Assembly (NCBI GenBank): GCA_965653225.1
Contig: CBFGZI010000003.1
Location: 1 to 64,000, forward strand
Source of the DNA: JALZDI01 sp965653225
Lineage (GTDB): Bacteria; Actinomycetota; Actinomycetes; Propionibacteriales; Nocardioidaceae
Reading direction: 5' to 3'
Length of the DNA: 64,000 bases
The notes under the pieces were generated by a model that was not told the origin of the DNA, did no database searches, and was given only the letters and a program-made list of their open reading frames with translations. Shown piece after piece: positions 45,552-56,400 of the stretch; position 1 is the first letter of the stretch, and every line of letters starts with the position of its first letter. A program made the position numbers and the translations under genes.

Positions 45552-47177
45552 AGACCCAGCCGCTTCAGCACCTCAGGCCCGCCGACGGCACCGACGTACG
45601 CCGGGTCGCCGCACACCACCAGCTGGTCGCGTGCCCGCGAAAGTCCGACGTACAGCCGTTCCCTGGACCGCTCCTTCGGCTCCGACTCGTTGAGCGCGAG
45701 GACGACCGCTGGGCGTTCGAGACCCTTGAACCCGAGCACGTGCCCGTAGAACACCTGCTCCTCGTCCCAGAAGGACTCCCAGTAGACGTCCTGGCCCTCC
45801 TCCTGTCGGGCCGCCTGCTCCGGGTGCTTGCTGCGAGCCGCCAGCAGAGCGATGTCTCCCGGCCGCCACCCTTCGTCGATCAGCGCGTCCACCTGGTCAT
45901 CGGCGACGTCGAGGGCCTCGTCGGCGCCGCACTCGACGAAACGAACGGCAGGACCGTCGACATCCACCAACCGCATGCGCATCGGCGCCAGCGGCGAGAA
46001 GGTGTCGGCGATCTGCCTGGTGTTACGCAGGTTCTGGTCGAGCACCAGCGGTACGAGAGCGATGGGCGGCCCACCGAAGCGGGCGAAGATCCGCTGGCCC
46101 TCGTCGGTGAATACGTACACCCCTCCGGCATCGCCATCGCGCAGCGCCGCCAGCAGCACCGACCACCACGCGTCGGCGAAGTCCTGCGCCTCGTCGACCA
46201 CGACCGCGTCGAACCGCTTCCCCGGCGGGAGCTCAGCCGCCATCCCCACCATCTGCGCGGGAAGCCGATGCTCCCAGAAGTCGCTGTCGTCGTCGGACTC
46301 CATCTCGGCTCCCCACTGCTCGCCGAGACCGTGGAACGTGCCGACGTACGCCGGGCGCTGCCTCCACGGCAGCAGCACCGCACGCTTCTGCATAAAGCGT
46401 GCGAGGCCTCGCGAGTAGCACATGAGCGCGACGCGTTGGCCCTCGTGGCTCAACCGAACGCGCCTGCTCGAGCGCGAGCCACGTTTTGCCGCTGCCGGCG
46501 CCACCACGGATCTCGACGCGCTTCAGCATCCGCGCGGCGTCGAGCAGGATCGCCTGCTGTTGGGTCAGCCGGTCGATTCGCGCCTCATGCTCGGTGGCCG
46601 CCGCGACCAGGTCGGCCTGCGGGTGGGTCCGGCCATGCAGGATCTCGCGCAGGTCGGCGATGTCGGCCTTGCTCGCGCGCGGCTTGGCGTTCTGCTGCCG
46701 GTCGAGCATGTCCCGCAGCTGTGCAGCGAGTCCCGGCAGGTCGTGCCGTCCCGCGATCGCCCACCGCGGACACGCGGGAGTGGCAAAGCTGTCGTCGACG
46801 TCGGTGAACGGCAGAACGACTGCGTGCGCCCAGCGGACGCGACGCCGGTGCCAGCGCTCGTCGTTGTCGGCGTACTTACGCGCCGCATACATCCCGTTGC
46901 GCGCCTGACCCACCGGGTCGATCACCCGGCGGCCGTTGTTCCACGGCTGCGTCCACTTTCCGTCCGGCTCACAGCGAACGACGCTGCCCTTGACCTCGAG
47001 GACGACGAAGCCGTGGCCGGCAAGCCCGACCAGGAAGTCGAGCTCGTAGTCCTGCCTGCGGTCGGTGAGCCTCAGGTTGGGAACAAGGAGGTCGTCCTCG
47101 TCGAGCTGGCCGCGCAGGCCCTCCCACACGACACGCTCGCTGTCGGTGGTGAAGACCGGCGAATCTGTCGACACCAT
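45548..47177 (-). pseudogene. NERD-domain superfamily I helicase, broken by a one-base insertion
   Basis: The first frame (ATG 47177, GGAGAG upstream) encodes a NERD nuclease-related domain (DYELDFLVGLAGHGFVVLEVKGS) and ends shortly after the Walker A motif RGGAGSGKTWLALEQAR. The next frame carries RLSHEGQRVALMCYSRGLARF, Walker B VVVDEAQDF, GVYVFTDEGQRIF, LDQNLRNTRQIA and GLSRARDQLVVCGDP to the stop at 45548. Skipping one T at 46458/46457 restores one protein of about 542 aa. It is the last gene of the recCBD-ERCC4 train. Active only if the frameshift is an error or is bypassed. Confidence 0.8.
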
Positions 47178-47214
47178 GGACTTCTCTCTCCCCGCTTGCT
47201 CGTACATCTCCTGG

Positions 47215-48189
47215 TCAATCCTCGCGGGCTCGGTACGCGTGCCAGATCTCCGGGCGCAGCCTTCCCTTGTCGGGTACGGCGAAGCCCTCCTCCCGCGCCC
47301 ACGCGCGAACCTCAGCGGTAGTCGGTTCCACCGGTGCCGGTGGTCCGGCGGCAGGCAGACCTGACACCACCGCGGCGGCCGGAGCCTCCTGCCGCACCTC
47401 CGCCAGCGCAGCGCCGAGGAACCGGTAGGTCCACTCCTGTGCCAGGGCGCGGGTCTCGCAGAACATGATCGGCACCGTCGGGAACCGCACCTGGCACTCC
47501 GCGAGTCCCTCGGCCACCACAGAAGGTCGAACCCGGCTCAGCCTGAAGACCTCGGAGTAGCGCGCCTCGACCACGACCGCCGCACGTCCGACAGCGGCCA
47601 GGTCGGCCAGCACGTAGCGCAACTTGCCGGCGGTCAGCGTGGATACCAGGTCCTGCAGGCTCTTGCGCTCGACCGCGGCGACGATGTCACCGTCGTGCTC
47701 CACGCCGTAGTCACCGGCGGGCAGACCGCGTCGGCTCGTAGTCGCCTGCTGGTCGGTGAACTTCCAGGCGTAACGCTCGTGGGAGTCCACGATGATAGGC
47801 AGGTCGGTGATCCCGGACGCCCGTGCGGTCGGCACGACGACGTTCGGGCGAGCCTGCTTCGCCGTACGCGCGCTCTGCCAGAAGATCGCCTGACGGCCTC
47901 CGCGAATGCGCGTGAAAACGATCTGCGACCTGTTCTCACGACCTCGGTCGAGTACGAGGTCGATCGCGGCCCCGCGTTGCACGCACGAACGGACCCGCAC
48001 CCGCTCGACGACCTCGGCCTGCGCGGGCCACTCGTCCGCAGGGTGGCAGTAGACCTTGCTCAGGCGCGGCCAGGTGTCACGCGCCTTGAGGACGACCCCC
48101 TCGGACCCGAGCGGCAGCCTGATCAGGTACGGCAGCGACGAGTCCGGGTCCGGGTTGCGCGCGATCAGGAAGTCGTCGTACACGGCCAT
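47215..48189 (-). CDS. ERCC4-domain nuclease with an Lsr2-like DNA-binding tail
   Basis: 324 aa. Residues about 1-125 are a beta-rich N-terminal region of unknown type. Residues 130-265 are an ERCC4/XPF-type nuclease: IIVDSHERY (Asp135, Glu138), GDY at 159-161, and VERKSLQDL with Glu174, Lys176 and Asp180, so the catalytic set is intact. Residues 290-322 (TTAEVRAWAREEGFAVPDKG then RLRPEIWHAYRA) resemble the Lsr2 C-terminal DNA-binding domain. It should cut DNA, perhaps at branched or AT-rich sites. It starts 14 bases after recD and ends 37 bases before the NERD helicase, so it belongs to their operon. Confidence 0.85.
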   Translation of the reverse strand: MAVYDDFLIARNPDPDSSLPYLIRLPLGSEGVVLKARDTWPRLSKVYCHPADEWPAQAEVVERVRVRSCVQRGAAIDLVLDRGRENRSQIVFTRIRGGRQAIFWQSARTAKQARPNVVVPTARASGITDLPIIVDSHERYAWKFTDQQATTSRRGLPAGDYGVEHDGDIVAAVERKSLQDLVSTLTAGKLRYVLADLAAVGRAAVVVEARYSEVFRLSRVRPSVVAEGLAECQVRFPTVPIMFCETRALAQEWTYRFLGAALAEVRQEAPAAAVVSGLPAAGPPAPVEPTTAEVRAWAREEGFAVPDKGRLRPEIWHAYRARED

Positions 48190-48203
48190 CAGTCTGCAGC
48201 AGC

Positions 48204-50075
48204 TCAGGCCCTTCCGCGCAGCCCACTCGCCCGGACGATCGGCCGGCGCACTGCGGCATCCAGCGCGTCCCGAGTACCGATGACCCGGACGTGCTCCTTG
48301 GCGCGCGTGACCGCGGTGTAGAGCAGCTCGCGCGTCAGTAGCGGTGACTCGGCCGGCGGCAGCACGACCGTCACGCGGTCGAACTGGCTTCCCTGGCTTC
48401 GGTGCACCGACATCGCATGCACCGTCGTCACGTCCGAGAGCCGGCTGGTCGGCAGCGTCGTGACGACACCGTCGCGACGGAACGCGGCCCGCGGATGCCC
48501 GCCGTCGTCGACGACGACGCCGCTGTCGCCGTTGAACAGCCGCAGCTGGTAGTCGTTAGACGTGACCAGCAGCGGTCGCCCGACGTACCAGAGCCCTTCG
48601 CGTCCGTAGCCCTCGATGGCCTCACCGAGCCACTCCTCCACCAGCGCGCCCCACTGCGCGACCCCGTGCGGCCCCTCGCGGTGCCCGCACAGCAGGCGGT
48701 GCCGCTCCAGCGCGGCGAGTGCACCAGCTGCGTCGCCGTTTCGCGCTTTCTTGGTGAGCTCGGTGCCTGCCTTCACCACGTCGGTGCGGACGGAGTCGAG
48801 CTCGGTCGTCGTCGCCGGGTCGTCCTCGACGAACTCGATGCACGTGTAGTCCTTCGCGACCACGCCCGCCACGACGTCGGGGTCGCCGCTGCGGATCGCC
48901 TCGGCGAGCTCCTGGATCTCCTCCGAGAACCGGTACACGTGCGAGAGCCGCACGACCCCGGCCGCCAGCGCGCGCTCACGCTCGTGGTCGGGAAGCCCGG
49001 CGAGGTCTTGCGCCGCAAGGTCCCCGACACCCTTCGTCTCCTCGAGTACCGGTGCGACCGGCCGCTCGACCAGGTCGCCGAGGACGGCGCCGACCTCCAC
49101 CGAGGCAAGCTGGTCAGGGTCGCCGACCAGGATCAAACGGCTTGTCGGCCGCAGCGCCTCAGCCAGCCGCGCCATCATCGTCAGCGACACCATCGAAGCC
49201 TCGTCGACGACGACCACGTTGTACGGCAGCCGGTTGTCGCGGTCGTGCCAGAACCTGGTGCGCGCACCGGGCTTGTAACCCAGCAGCCGATGCAGTGTCG
49301 ACGCCTTCAGCTCTCCGAGCCGGTCGCGGTCCTCGGAGCTCAGACTGTCTGCGGCGGCGGTGGCGGCCTCCTGCAGGCGGGCAGCCGCCTTCCCGGTCGG
49401 CGCCGCCAGCGCGATCCGCAGACGACCGCCCTCGAGGTCCTGCAGGACGGCCAGGATCTTGGCGACCGTTGTGGTCTTCCCGGTACCGGGTCCACCCGCC
49501 AGGATGCTCAGCCGCCGGTGCGCCGCGACCACCGCGGCGAGTCGCTGTCGGTCGGCTCCGTCGTCGGGGAAGAGCCGCGCGACGGCCTGCGCCAGCGCGG
49601 CCGCGTCCACGGCCTCCCCCGACCGCGACGTCGCCGAGTCCACGTAACCGGCGATCATCTGCTGCTGCCGCCAGTAACGGTCGAGATAGAGCAGCCCGTC
49701 CGCCCACCGCAGCGGCCGGTCCTCCGGCCCGTCGGCACCGACCGCGGTCAGCCGGCTCGCCTCCACCGCCGAGACCCAGGCGTCCGCCTCGGGCCAGGGC
49801 AGCGCCGCGACATCTTCCGCGGAGACGCCGTCCACCGCGGTCGTCTCCGCCGCGGCCGCGAGGTCCACGCACACCGACCCCTGCCGCACGGCGCGTACGA
49901 CCAGCGCCGCCGCGAGCAGGACCCGCTCGTCGCTCTCGCCGCCGAGTCGCTCCAGTCGCTGCGCCACGTGTACGTCAGCGGCGCCGAGTACGCCGGCGTG
50001 GTTGAACTCCGCGAGCAGTCCCTCGACGCGGCGTACCTGCTGCGCGTCGAGCATGTCGGGCACCGTCACGGTCAT
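48204..50075 (-). CDS. recD: RecD, exodeoxyribonuclease V alpha subunit (5'-3' helicase)
   Basis: 623 aa. Walker A is GGPGTGKTTT at 194-203; then APTGKAAARLQEA, VVVDEASMVSL (Walker B), LVGDPDQLASVEVGAVLGDL, and the C-terminal VHAMSVHRSQGSQFDRVTVVLP with YTAVTRAKEHVRVIG. These are the superfamily IB motifs of RecD. It is the fast 5'-3' motor of the RecBCD complex that resects double-strand breaks and degrades linear DNA. Its ATG overlaps the recB stop (ATGA). Confidence 0.95.
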   Translation of the reverse strand: MTVTVPDMLDAQQVRRVEGLLAEFNHAGVLGAADVHVAQRLERLGGESDERVLLAAALVVRAVRQGSVCVDLAAAAETTAVDGVSAEDVAALPWPEADAWVSAVEASRLTAVGADGPEDRPLRWADGLLYLDRYWRQQQMIAGYVDSATSRSGEAVDAAALAQAVARLFPDDGADRQRLAAVVAAHRRLSILAGGPGTGKTTTVAKILAVLQDLEGGRLRIALAAPTGKAAARLQEAATAAADSLSSEDRDRLGELKASTLHRLLGYKPGARTRFWHDRDNRLPYNVVVVDEASMVSLTMMARLAEALRPTSRLILVGDPDQLASVEVGAVLGDLVERPVAPVLEETKGVGDLAAQDLAGLPDHERERALAAGVVRLSHVYRFSEEIQELAEAIRSGDPDVVAGVVAKDYTCIEFVEDDPATTTELDSVRTDVVKAGTELTKKARNGDAAGALAALERHRLLCGHREGPHGVAQWGALVEEWLGEAIEGYGREGLWYVGRPLLVTSNDYQLRLFNGDSGVVVDDGGHPRAAFRRDGVVTTLPTSRLSDVTTVHAMSVHRSQGSQFDRVTVVLPPAESPLLTRELLYTAVTRAKEHVRVIGTRDALDAAVRRPIVRASGLRGRA

Positions 50076-53000
50076 GCGACGTCACCCCCGTCGAGCAAGT
50101 CGGACAGGTCCTGCGCCAAGGCGGGTGGCGGCGCCCACGAGAACACCCCGCACGGGACCCCGCCGACGACCGGCGTCTCCTCGCCGCACATGCCACGCAG
50201 GAACAGGTAGAGCACGCCGCCGAGGTGTACGGCCGGGTCGTACGCCGGCTGCCGCCACCGCAGGAAGCGGTGCAGCGCGACCGAGTACAGCAGCGCCTGC
50301 AACGGGTAGTGCGCGTGCCGCATCGCGCGAGCCAGCGCCTCGGGCTGGTAGTGCTGCGCGGTCAGCGGGCCGTCTCCGCCGAGCCAGTTGGTCTTGTAGT
50401 CGACGACGAGGTAGCGCACCTCGCCGTCGTCCTTCCGCACGCGCAGCACTGCGTCGATGCTCCCGGTGAGGAAGCCTCGCATCCGCTGCGACGCGAGCAC
50501 CGGCGCCGCCAGGTCGTCGGCGTAAGCGGCGAGGGGGTCGTCGTCCTGTAGATGGCGCCGCAGCAGGGTGGCGATCCGACCCACCGCCGCCCCGCCGGTC
50601 GGCACATCGCCTCCCGCAAGTGGCAGCTCGAACTCGAGCTCGTCGAGCCGGTCACCGGTCGCGATGTCGGCGAGCCGTCGTCCGTCCGCCAGCGGCCCCA
50701 GTGGTGTTCGCAGCGATGGCAGCAGCGCGTCGGCGAGCACGTCCGCGGGCACGTTGACGAAGCGTTCCGCACCCGCACCGGCGCACGCCTCCACCAGCGC
50801 CGACCGCAGGTCGGTCGCGGCGAAGTCGACCTCCTCCAGCACGCGGTGCACGAGCGTGCCGAACGCCGCACCGCTGGGCAGGTCGACCATCGGCGACACC
50901 GGCCAGGTCTCGTCGGGCTCGGCCTCCTCAGAGGTCGGCTCGCCCTCCGGCCCGACCGGCAGCTCGTCGATGACACCGGGGGTCTCCGGCTCACTGGTGA
51001 CGCGTGCTGCGGTTTCCTCATGAAGGGCCGCGGTCAGCCTGGAGTACGAGGTGCGCGCCCATACCAGGTCGAGTGCACGGTCGAACGCCCGCACGGACAG
51101 CTCGGGGGTTTGCGTCCTCTCGACGGGAAGCACCTCAGAGGCGCCGCGGTAGACGGGCTCCACGCTGACGCCACCGCCGGACGTGGCCGCGATGGCGGTC
51201 AGCCGCTCCTTGGCTTCGTAGTCGGTGGGGATCGCCACCCTGTCCGGCACCACCCCGCCGTTCTTGCGCTCGCCGAACAGCAGCCGGTGCCACGGGGCGC
51301 AAGGGGTGTTGTTGGTCGGCGCCCAGTACGTCACGACCTGGCACTTTGCGCGAGTGAGCGCGACGTACGCGAGCCGCAGCGACTCCCCCGCGTCCTCCGC
51401 CAGGTGGGCCTCCTTGTGCTCGTCGTACGCGGGGCCTCCGCGTGAGCCCACGTCGAGCACCCGCGCCCCGGTGTCGTCGTGCAGCTTGAGCGGATCGGGG
51501 TCGGTGGGCACCCAGCGGCTCCACAGGTACGGCGCGTAGACGACCGGGAACTGCAGCCCCTTGCTGCGGTGCACGGTGAGCACCTGCACGGCCTTGGCGT
51601 CGGACTCCAGCCGCCGGCTGCGCTCTTCGTCCGGGTCCTCTCGGGACTCGGCGATGCGGTGCTGCAGCCACTCGACCAGCGAGGCCACGCCGCCGTGCAC
51701 CTGCGTGGCCTGGGCGTGCAGTGTCTGGCCGATGTGGCGAAGGTCGGTGAGGTCGCGTTCGCCGTCATCGTGGGCAAGCACGCGTGCGGTGAGGCCGTAG
51801 GTCGCGGTGACGCGCTCCAGCAGAGCGGCGACACCACTTCCGGTCAGGACGCCGGCCCACTCGCGCAGGCGTGCGCCCAGCTCGTCGAGCTGTTCGTCGC
51901 TGGCGGTGGCGAGCTGCTCGGCAGTCCAGCCGACGAAGTCCGTCAGCGCGGCGGCACGGGCGAGGCCGGGACGCTGCGGCTGCTCGAGCGCGGTCAGCAG
52001 TGTCAGCCAGTCACGCGCGGCTGCGGACCGGAACACGCTGATCGTGCCGAGGAGCACGACGGGCACACCGGCGACGTCGAGCGCGTCGCGGACTGTGAGG
52101 CCGTCCTCGTTCCGCTGCACGAGCACGGCGATGTCGGCGGGCTCGAGAGACCGCTTGTCGCCGTTATCGGTGATCCGGGCGTCGGAGCACAGCAGCTTGA
52201 CGATGTCGGCGGCGACGTCGTCGGCGATGAACGGACGCACGTCGGGGACCGTCAGAGGTTTGTCCGGTTCCTCGACGCCGAGTGCCTTGCGGGGCACGGC
52301 GCGGATGCGCAGGGGTGCGTCGACGGGTGCCCCGGAGAGGGTGGGTTCGGGGTGTCCGGCGTTGACGTCGTGCACGAGGATGCGCGGGTCGCCGAGCGCG
52401 ACGTCGCCGATGACGTGTCTCAGCGCGTCCACCAGCGGCCGGTCGCTGCGCCAGTTGGTGCCCAGCGTCGCCTTCGTGGCCGCAGCCTCCGTGGCGAGCA
52501 GGTAGGTGACGACGTCGGCGCCGCGGAAGGCGTAGATGGCCTGCTTCGGGTCGCCGATGAGCACGAGAGTGCGGTGGCCGTGGAATGCGCGCTCGAGGAT
52601 CTCCCACTGCACCGGGTCGGTGTCCTGGAACTCATCGACGAGCACGATCTTGTAGCGGCTGCGCACCCGCGCGCATGCGTCCTCGCCGGTCTCGGGGTCG
52701 GTCAGCGCGTTGCGCAGGTGGACCAGCAGGTCGTCGTAGTCCATGACCCGCATGGCCCGCTTGCGCTGAGCGACGGTGTCGCGCGCGCGTTCGGCAAAGC
52801 GGTACCGGACCGCCGCCTCCGGGTAGGTGGCGCGGTCGGCGTCGGCGGGCTCTAGGCGTGCGGCGGGGTCGCCGACCGCCTCCTTGGCGACGCTCGTCGC
52901 GATGCCGAACCTCAGGGGCGTCTCGGTGGGGTCTGGGCTGCCGTAGTCGGCGACGTACAGGTCGGTGGCGACGTCGGTGACCAGGTCGCCGGTCCACTCC

Positions 53001-53449
53001 GCGAACGTCACGTCGTGGTCGACGTCGGCCGCGATGCCCATGCCGGCGAGCATCTGGTGGCAGAAACCATGTGTGGTGGCGATGGTGGCGGCGTCGAAGT
53101 TGGCGGCGGCGGTCGCCAGGCGCTGTCGACGTACGTCGACCTCTGCGTCGCTCCCCTGCGCCAGGTGGCGGATGAGGTCATCCATGGAACTGCGGGCGGC
53201 GTCGATGTCGTCGAGGCTTGTCGTCGCCTCGACGAGCCGCTCGCGGACCCGTTCGCGCAGCTCGGCCGTGGCCGCGCGGCCGAAGGTCACGAGCATGAGC
53301 TCGTCGATGCGTGCGACCCCTTCGGCGAGGTAACGCACCGCGAGACCGGCGATCGTGTAGGTCTTCCCGGTGCCGGCGCTGGCCTCGAGAACGGTCGTGC
53401 CTTCGGGCAGCGGCCCGCACAGGTCGAAGATGGGAGGCGTAGGCGTCAT
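50072..53449 (-). CDS. recB: RecB, exodeoxyribonuclease V beta subunit (helicase-nuclease)
   Basis: 1125 aa. Walker A is SAGTGKTYTIAGL near 24-36; LVTFGRAATAELRERV; Walker B in VLVDEFQDTDPVQWEIL; LIGDPKQAIYAFRGAD; VLTVHRSKGLQFPVVYAPYLW; and RLAYVALTRAKCQVVTYW. The C-terminal nuclease is complete by eye: GSIDAVLRV and LVVDYKTN carry the Asp, Asp and Lys of the RecB nuclease motif. With RecC and RecD it unwinds and digests DNA from ends. The ATG at 53449 overlaps the recC stop by four bases. Confidence 0.95.
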   Translation of the reverse strand: MTPTPPIFDLCGPLPEGTTVLEASAGTGKTYTIAGLAVRYLAEGVARIDELMLVTFGRAATAELRERVRERLVEATTSLDDIDAARSSMDDLIRHLAQGSDAEVDVRRQRLATAAANFDAATIATTHGFCHQMLAGMGIAADVDHDVTFAEWTGDLVTDVATDLYVADYGSPDPTETPLRFGIATSVAKEAVGDPAARLEPADADRATYPEAAVRYRFAERARDTVAQRKRAMRVMDYDDLLVHLRNALTDPETGEDACARVRSRYKIVLVDEFQDTDPVQWEILERAFHGHRTLVLIGDPKQAIYAFRGADVVTYLLATEAAATKATLGTNWRSDRPLVDALRHVIGDVALGDPRILVHDVNAGHPEPTLSGAPVDAPLRIRAVPRKALGVEEPDKPLTVPDVRPFIADDVAADIVKLLCSDARITDNGDKRSLEPADIAVLVQRNEDGLTVRDALDVAGVPVVLLGTISVFRSAAARDWLTLLTALEQPQRPGLARAAALTDFVGWTAEQLATASDEQLDELGARLREWAGVLTGSGVAALLERVTATYGLTARVLAHDDGERDLTDLRHIGQTLHAQATQVHGGVASLVEWLQHRIAESREDPDEERSRRLESDAKAVQVLTVHRSKGLQFPVVYAPYLWSRWVPTDPDPLKLHDDTGARVLDVGSRGGPAYDEHKEAHLAEDAGESLRLAYVALTRAKCQVVTYWAPTNNTPCAPWHRLLFGERKNGGVVPDRVAIPTDYEAKERLTAIAATSGGGVSVEPVYRGASEVLPVERTQTPELSVRAFDRALDLVWARTSYSRLTAALHEETAARVTSEPETPGVIDELPVGPEGEPTSEEAEPDETWPVSPMVDLPSGAAFGTLVHRVLEEVDFAATDLRSALVEACAGAGAERFVNVPADVLADALLPSLRTPLGPLADGRRLADIATGDRLDELEFELPLAGGDVPTGGAAVGRIATLLRRHLQDDDPLAAYADDLAAPVLASQRMRGFLTGSIDAVLRVRKDDGEVRYLVVDYKTNWLGGDGPLTAQHYQPEALARAMRHAHYPLQALLYSVALHRFLRWRQPAYDPAVHLGGVLYLFLRGMCGEETPVVGGVPCGVFSWAPPPALAQDLSDLLDGGDVA

Positions 53450-56400
53450 CCTTGGCGTGTCTCCTCGGCCGCCAGCAGCGGTGACCACACGCGCCGCGCG
53501 AGCTGCCCGAACAGGTGAGGCTCCTCGGGGTAGGTGCCGTCAGCCTCGGGCGGGTGGTCGAGTAGCGCCTGGATCTGTACGTCACCCCACACCAGCCGGT
53601 TCTGCGCGTCGCCGAACTCGCCGAACTCCTGGGGACCCGATCCCTTCCGCCGCCACGCGCTCCTGGCGTACGTCACCGCCGTGTGCACGGACTTGCCGTC
53701 GCCCCGCTTCTCGGCGTACCGGCACGAGGTCTCCGGCGGCAGCGGCAGGGGGAACGTGAGCCCGGTGCGGTGGACCTTCACCAGCGTGTCCAGGTGTGCG
53801 AGCGCGTCCTGCGGGCTGACGTCGCGAAGGAACGAGCCGAGCACGTTGCCGCCGCGCCAGTCGGGGTTGCGTCCGACGGTGGCGGCACGCCACGCGCTCT
53901 CGGAGGCGTGCGCCTGTAGCGCCAGGAGATAGACCCAGGCGCGCAGACGGTGCTTTGGCGAGAGCTTGGAGTAGACGACGCGCACGATGCAGTCGCCGTG
54001 GATGCTCGGCACCGTGCCGGCCAGCGTCACACCCGACGGGAGGGTGACGGACACGTCGGCCTGCGTCGGGTCGATGCTGCGCAGCCGCGCACTGGTGTCG
54101 ACAAGCTCGGCCACCTGCTCGGCGATGGGGGTGACGATGTCGTCGCCGAGACGTCCCGGCGGCAGCTGTCCGCGCAGCCACTCGGCCCGGACGGCGCGGT
54201 CGTCCGGGATGCCGGCCACACCGGCACGCAGGAGTCGGTCGCCCACTGACCACCTCTCGAGCCCGTCGGGGTCGACCGGGATAGCGTCGCTGGGCTCGTC
54301 CTCCTCGTCGGTGGTGCTCAGCTCGAGACGCTGGCGGAGGAAGCCCCTGGCCGGGTGCTCGAGGAAACGGACGAGCGCGTCGAGCTCGACGACCTGCGGC
54401 GGGTCCGGGTCTGGGACCGGCGCGGGGAGGAACGGCGGTCGGGGTCGCCGTTCGCGGAGCAGCGCCCGGCTGCCCTCATACGCGGACCGGTCGAAGCTGA
54501 ACGGCTCCTCGCGCACCATGTCGCCGGCGACGAAGTTGCGGGCGTCGAAGGGCTGCAGCGGATGGCGGGTGAGGACACGGTCGCGAGCACGTCCTGTGGG
54601 GACCTGAGCCGTGCGGTCGAGGACGTCGAGCAGCTCGCCGAGGGGTACGGCCGGCGGGCGCTCGGCGCCGGTGCGCTCGTCGGCGCCGGAGTAGACGCAG
54701 ACGAGCCGCTCCTTGGCCGCGAGGATCGCGTCCAGGAACAGCTGACGGTCCTCCGCGCGGGCGTCACGCTCGCCCACGTGCGGGCGGCGGGCGAGGATGT
54801 CGTCGCCGTCGACCCGGGTGGTGCGCGGGAAGACGCCGTCGTCGAGGCCGAGCAGGCACACAACCCGATGCGGCACCGAGCGCATCGGGACCATCGTGCA
54901 CATGGTCAGCGCACCGGTGCGGAAGTTGGCCCTTGTCGGGCGTCCCTTCAGGCGCTCGCCGAGCAGTGCGCGTACGTCGGAGAGGCGGAGCGCGGTCCCC
55001 TCGGTGTGGCCTTCGGCGGCCGTCAAGGTGTCGGCGAGCTGCCAACGCGCCTGGGAGACCTGCCACGAGTCCCGCGGGCTGACCGCCACGAGGCTCTCCA
55101 CCGCATCGCCGAGGGCGGCGAGCCACTTGTCCAGAGTCTGCTCGCGGTTGAGGGCCTCGACGGCTGCTGCGAGGCGGTCAAGGAGCTCGGCCAGCCGGCC
55201 GGCGAGGTCGATCTCGTTGCTGTCCACGTCGTCCAGCGGGAGCGTGCCGTCGACGCTGCGCAGGTCGTCCTCGGCCATCGTCACGCCGACGAGAATGCGG
55301 TCGAGACCCGACTGCCAGGTGTTCTGGTGGAACTCACCGAGGCCGAAGCTGCTGCGCGCCTCGGCGTCGAGCCCCCAGCGCACGCCGGATCGGCGTACCC
55401 AGTCGCCGACCCGCTCCAGCGAGTCGTCGTCGAGGTGGAACCTCCGGCGTACTGGCGGCATCGCGGCGAGATCGAGCACCTCGGAGGCGGTCAGCCGCGA
55501 GTCGGCGAGCTCGAGCAGACGTGCCGCAACCGCGAGGACGGGGTTGGTCTGGCGCAGCGACCTGTCGGCGAGCCGGACGCTCAGGCGATGGCCCGGGTGG
55601 GCGTTCTCGCTCCATTCACCACTGGCATCGTCTAGGTCCGATGCCGACAGGCCGAACGCGGCCGCAACGAGAGGCGCGTACGACTCGATGTCGGGGCACA
55701 TCACGATGAGGTCGCGCGGCTCGAGCGTCGGATCGTCGGCGAGCAGCCCGAGCAGCACCTCGCGGAGCACCTCGACCTGGCGCTGCCGACCGTGGCAGGC
55801 GTGGACCTGCACCGACGTGTCGTGGTCCCCCAGCAGATGCTCACCGGTCGGTGCCCGGTCGGCGTGGATGTCGCGTTGCAGTGCTGCCAGCAGCGTCTCG
55901 CCGTCTGGCTCGACCGGGATGTGCTCGTCGCTATCCACGCGCGTATTGGCCTGCAGACGCAGCTGCATCTCCCGAGCGTCACGCCCGAGCGAGCGGACCA
56001 GCGGATGCTCAGGAACGTCGGCCGTCGGGTCGTCGCGGCGGGTCGGGACCCGCAGCTGCGTCTCTGCGGTCGCCTCCGCGACGTGCTCCCAGAGTCCCGA
56101 GGACGGGTACGGCAGCCACACATGCATTTCCCGCTGGGCCGCCAGCGCGTCGAGCACCTGGATCTCGGCCGTGCTCAGCCGTGTCGGTCCGAAGATCGAC
56201 AGTCGCTCCGGCAGCTCCACCAGCGCAGCCTGGTCCCGCAGCTGGGCCACGGCTTCCTCTGCCCGTTCCGCGGGACTCGCCACGCCGATGCGGTCGCGTA
56301 GCCGCCGCCACAGCTCCGCCTGCCACCGGTGGTCGGCGTCGAGCGGGTCGCCGTACCCGTCGCTGTCGCGCCCGTCCAGCCAGTCGCGAACCATCGTGGG

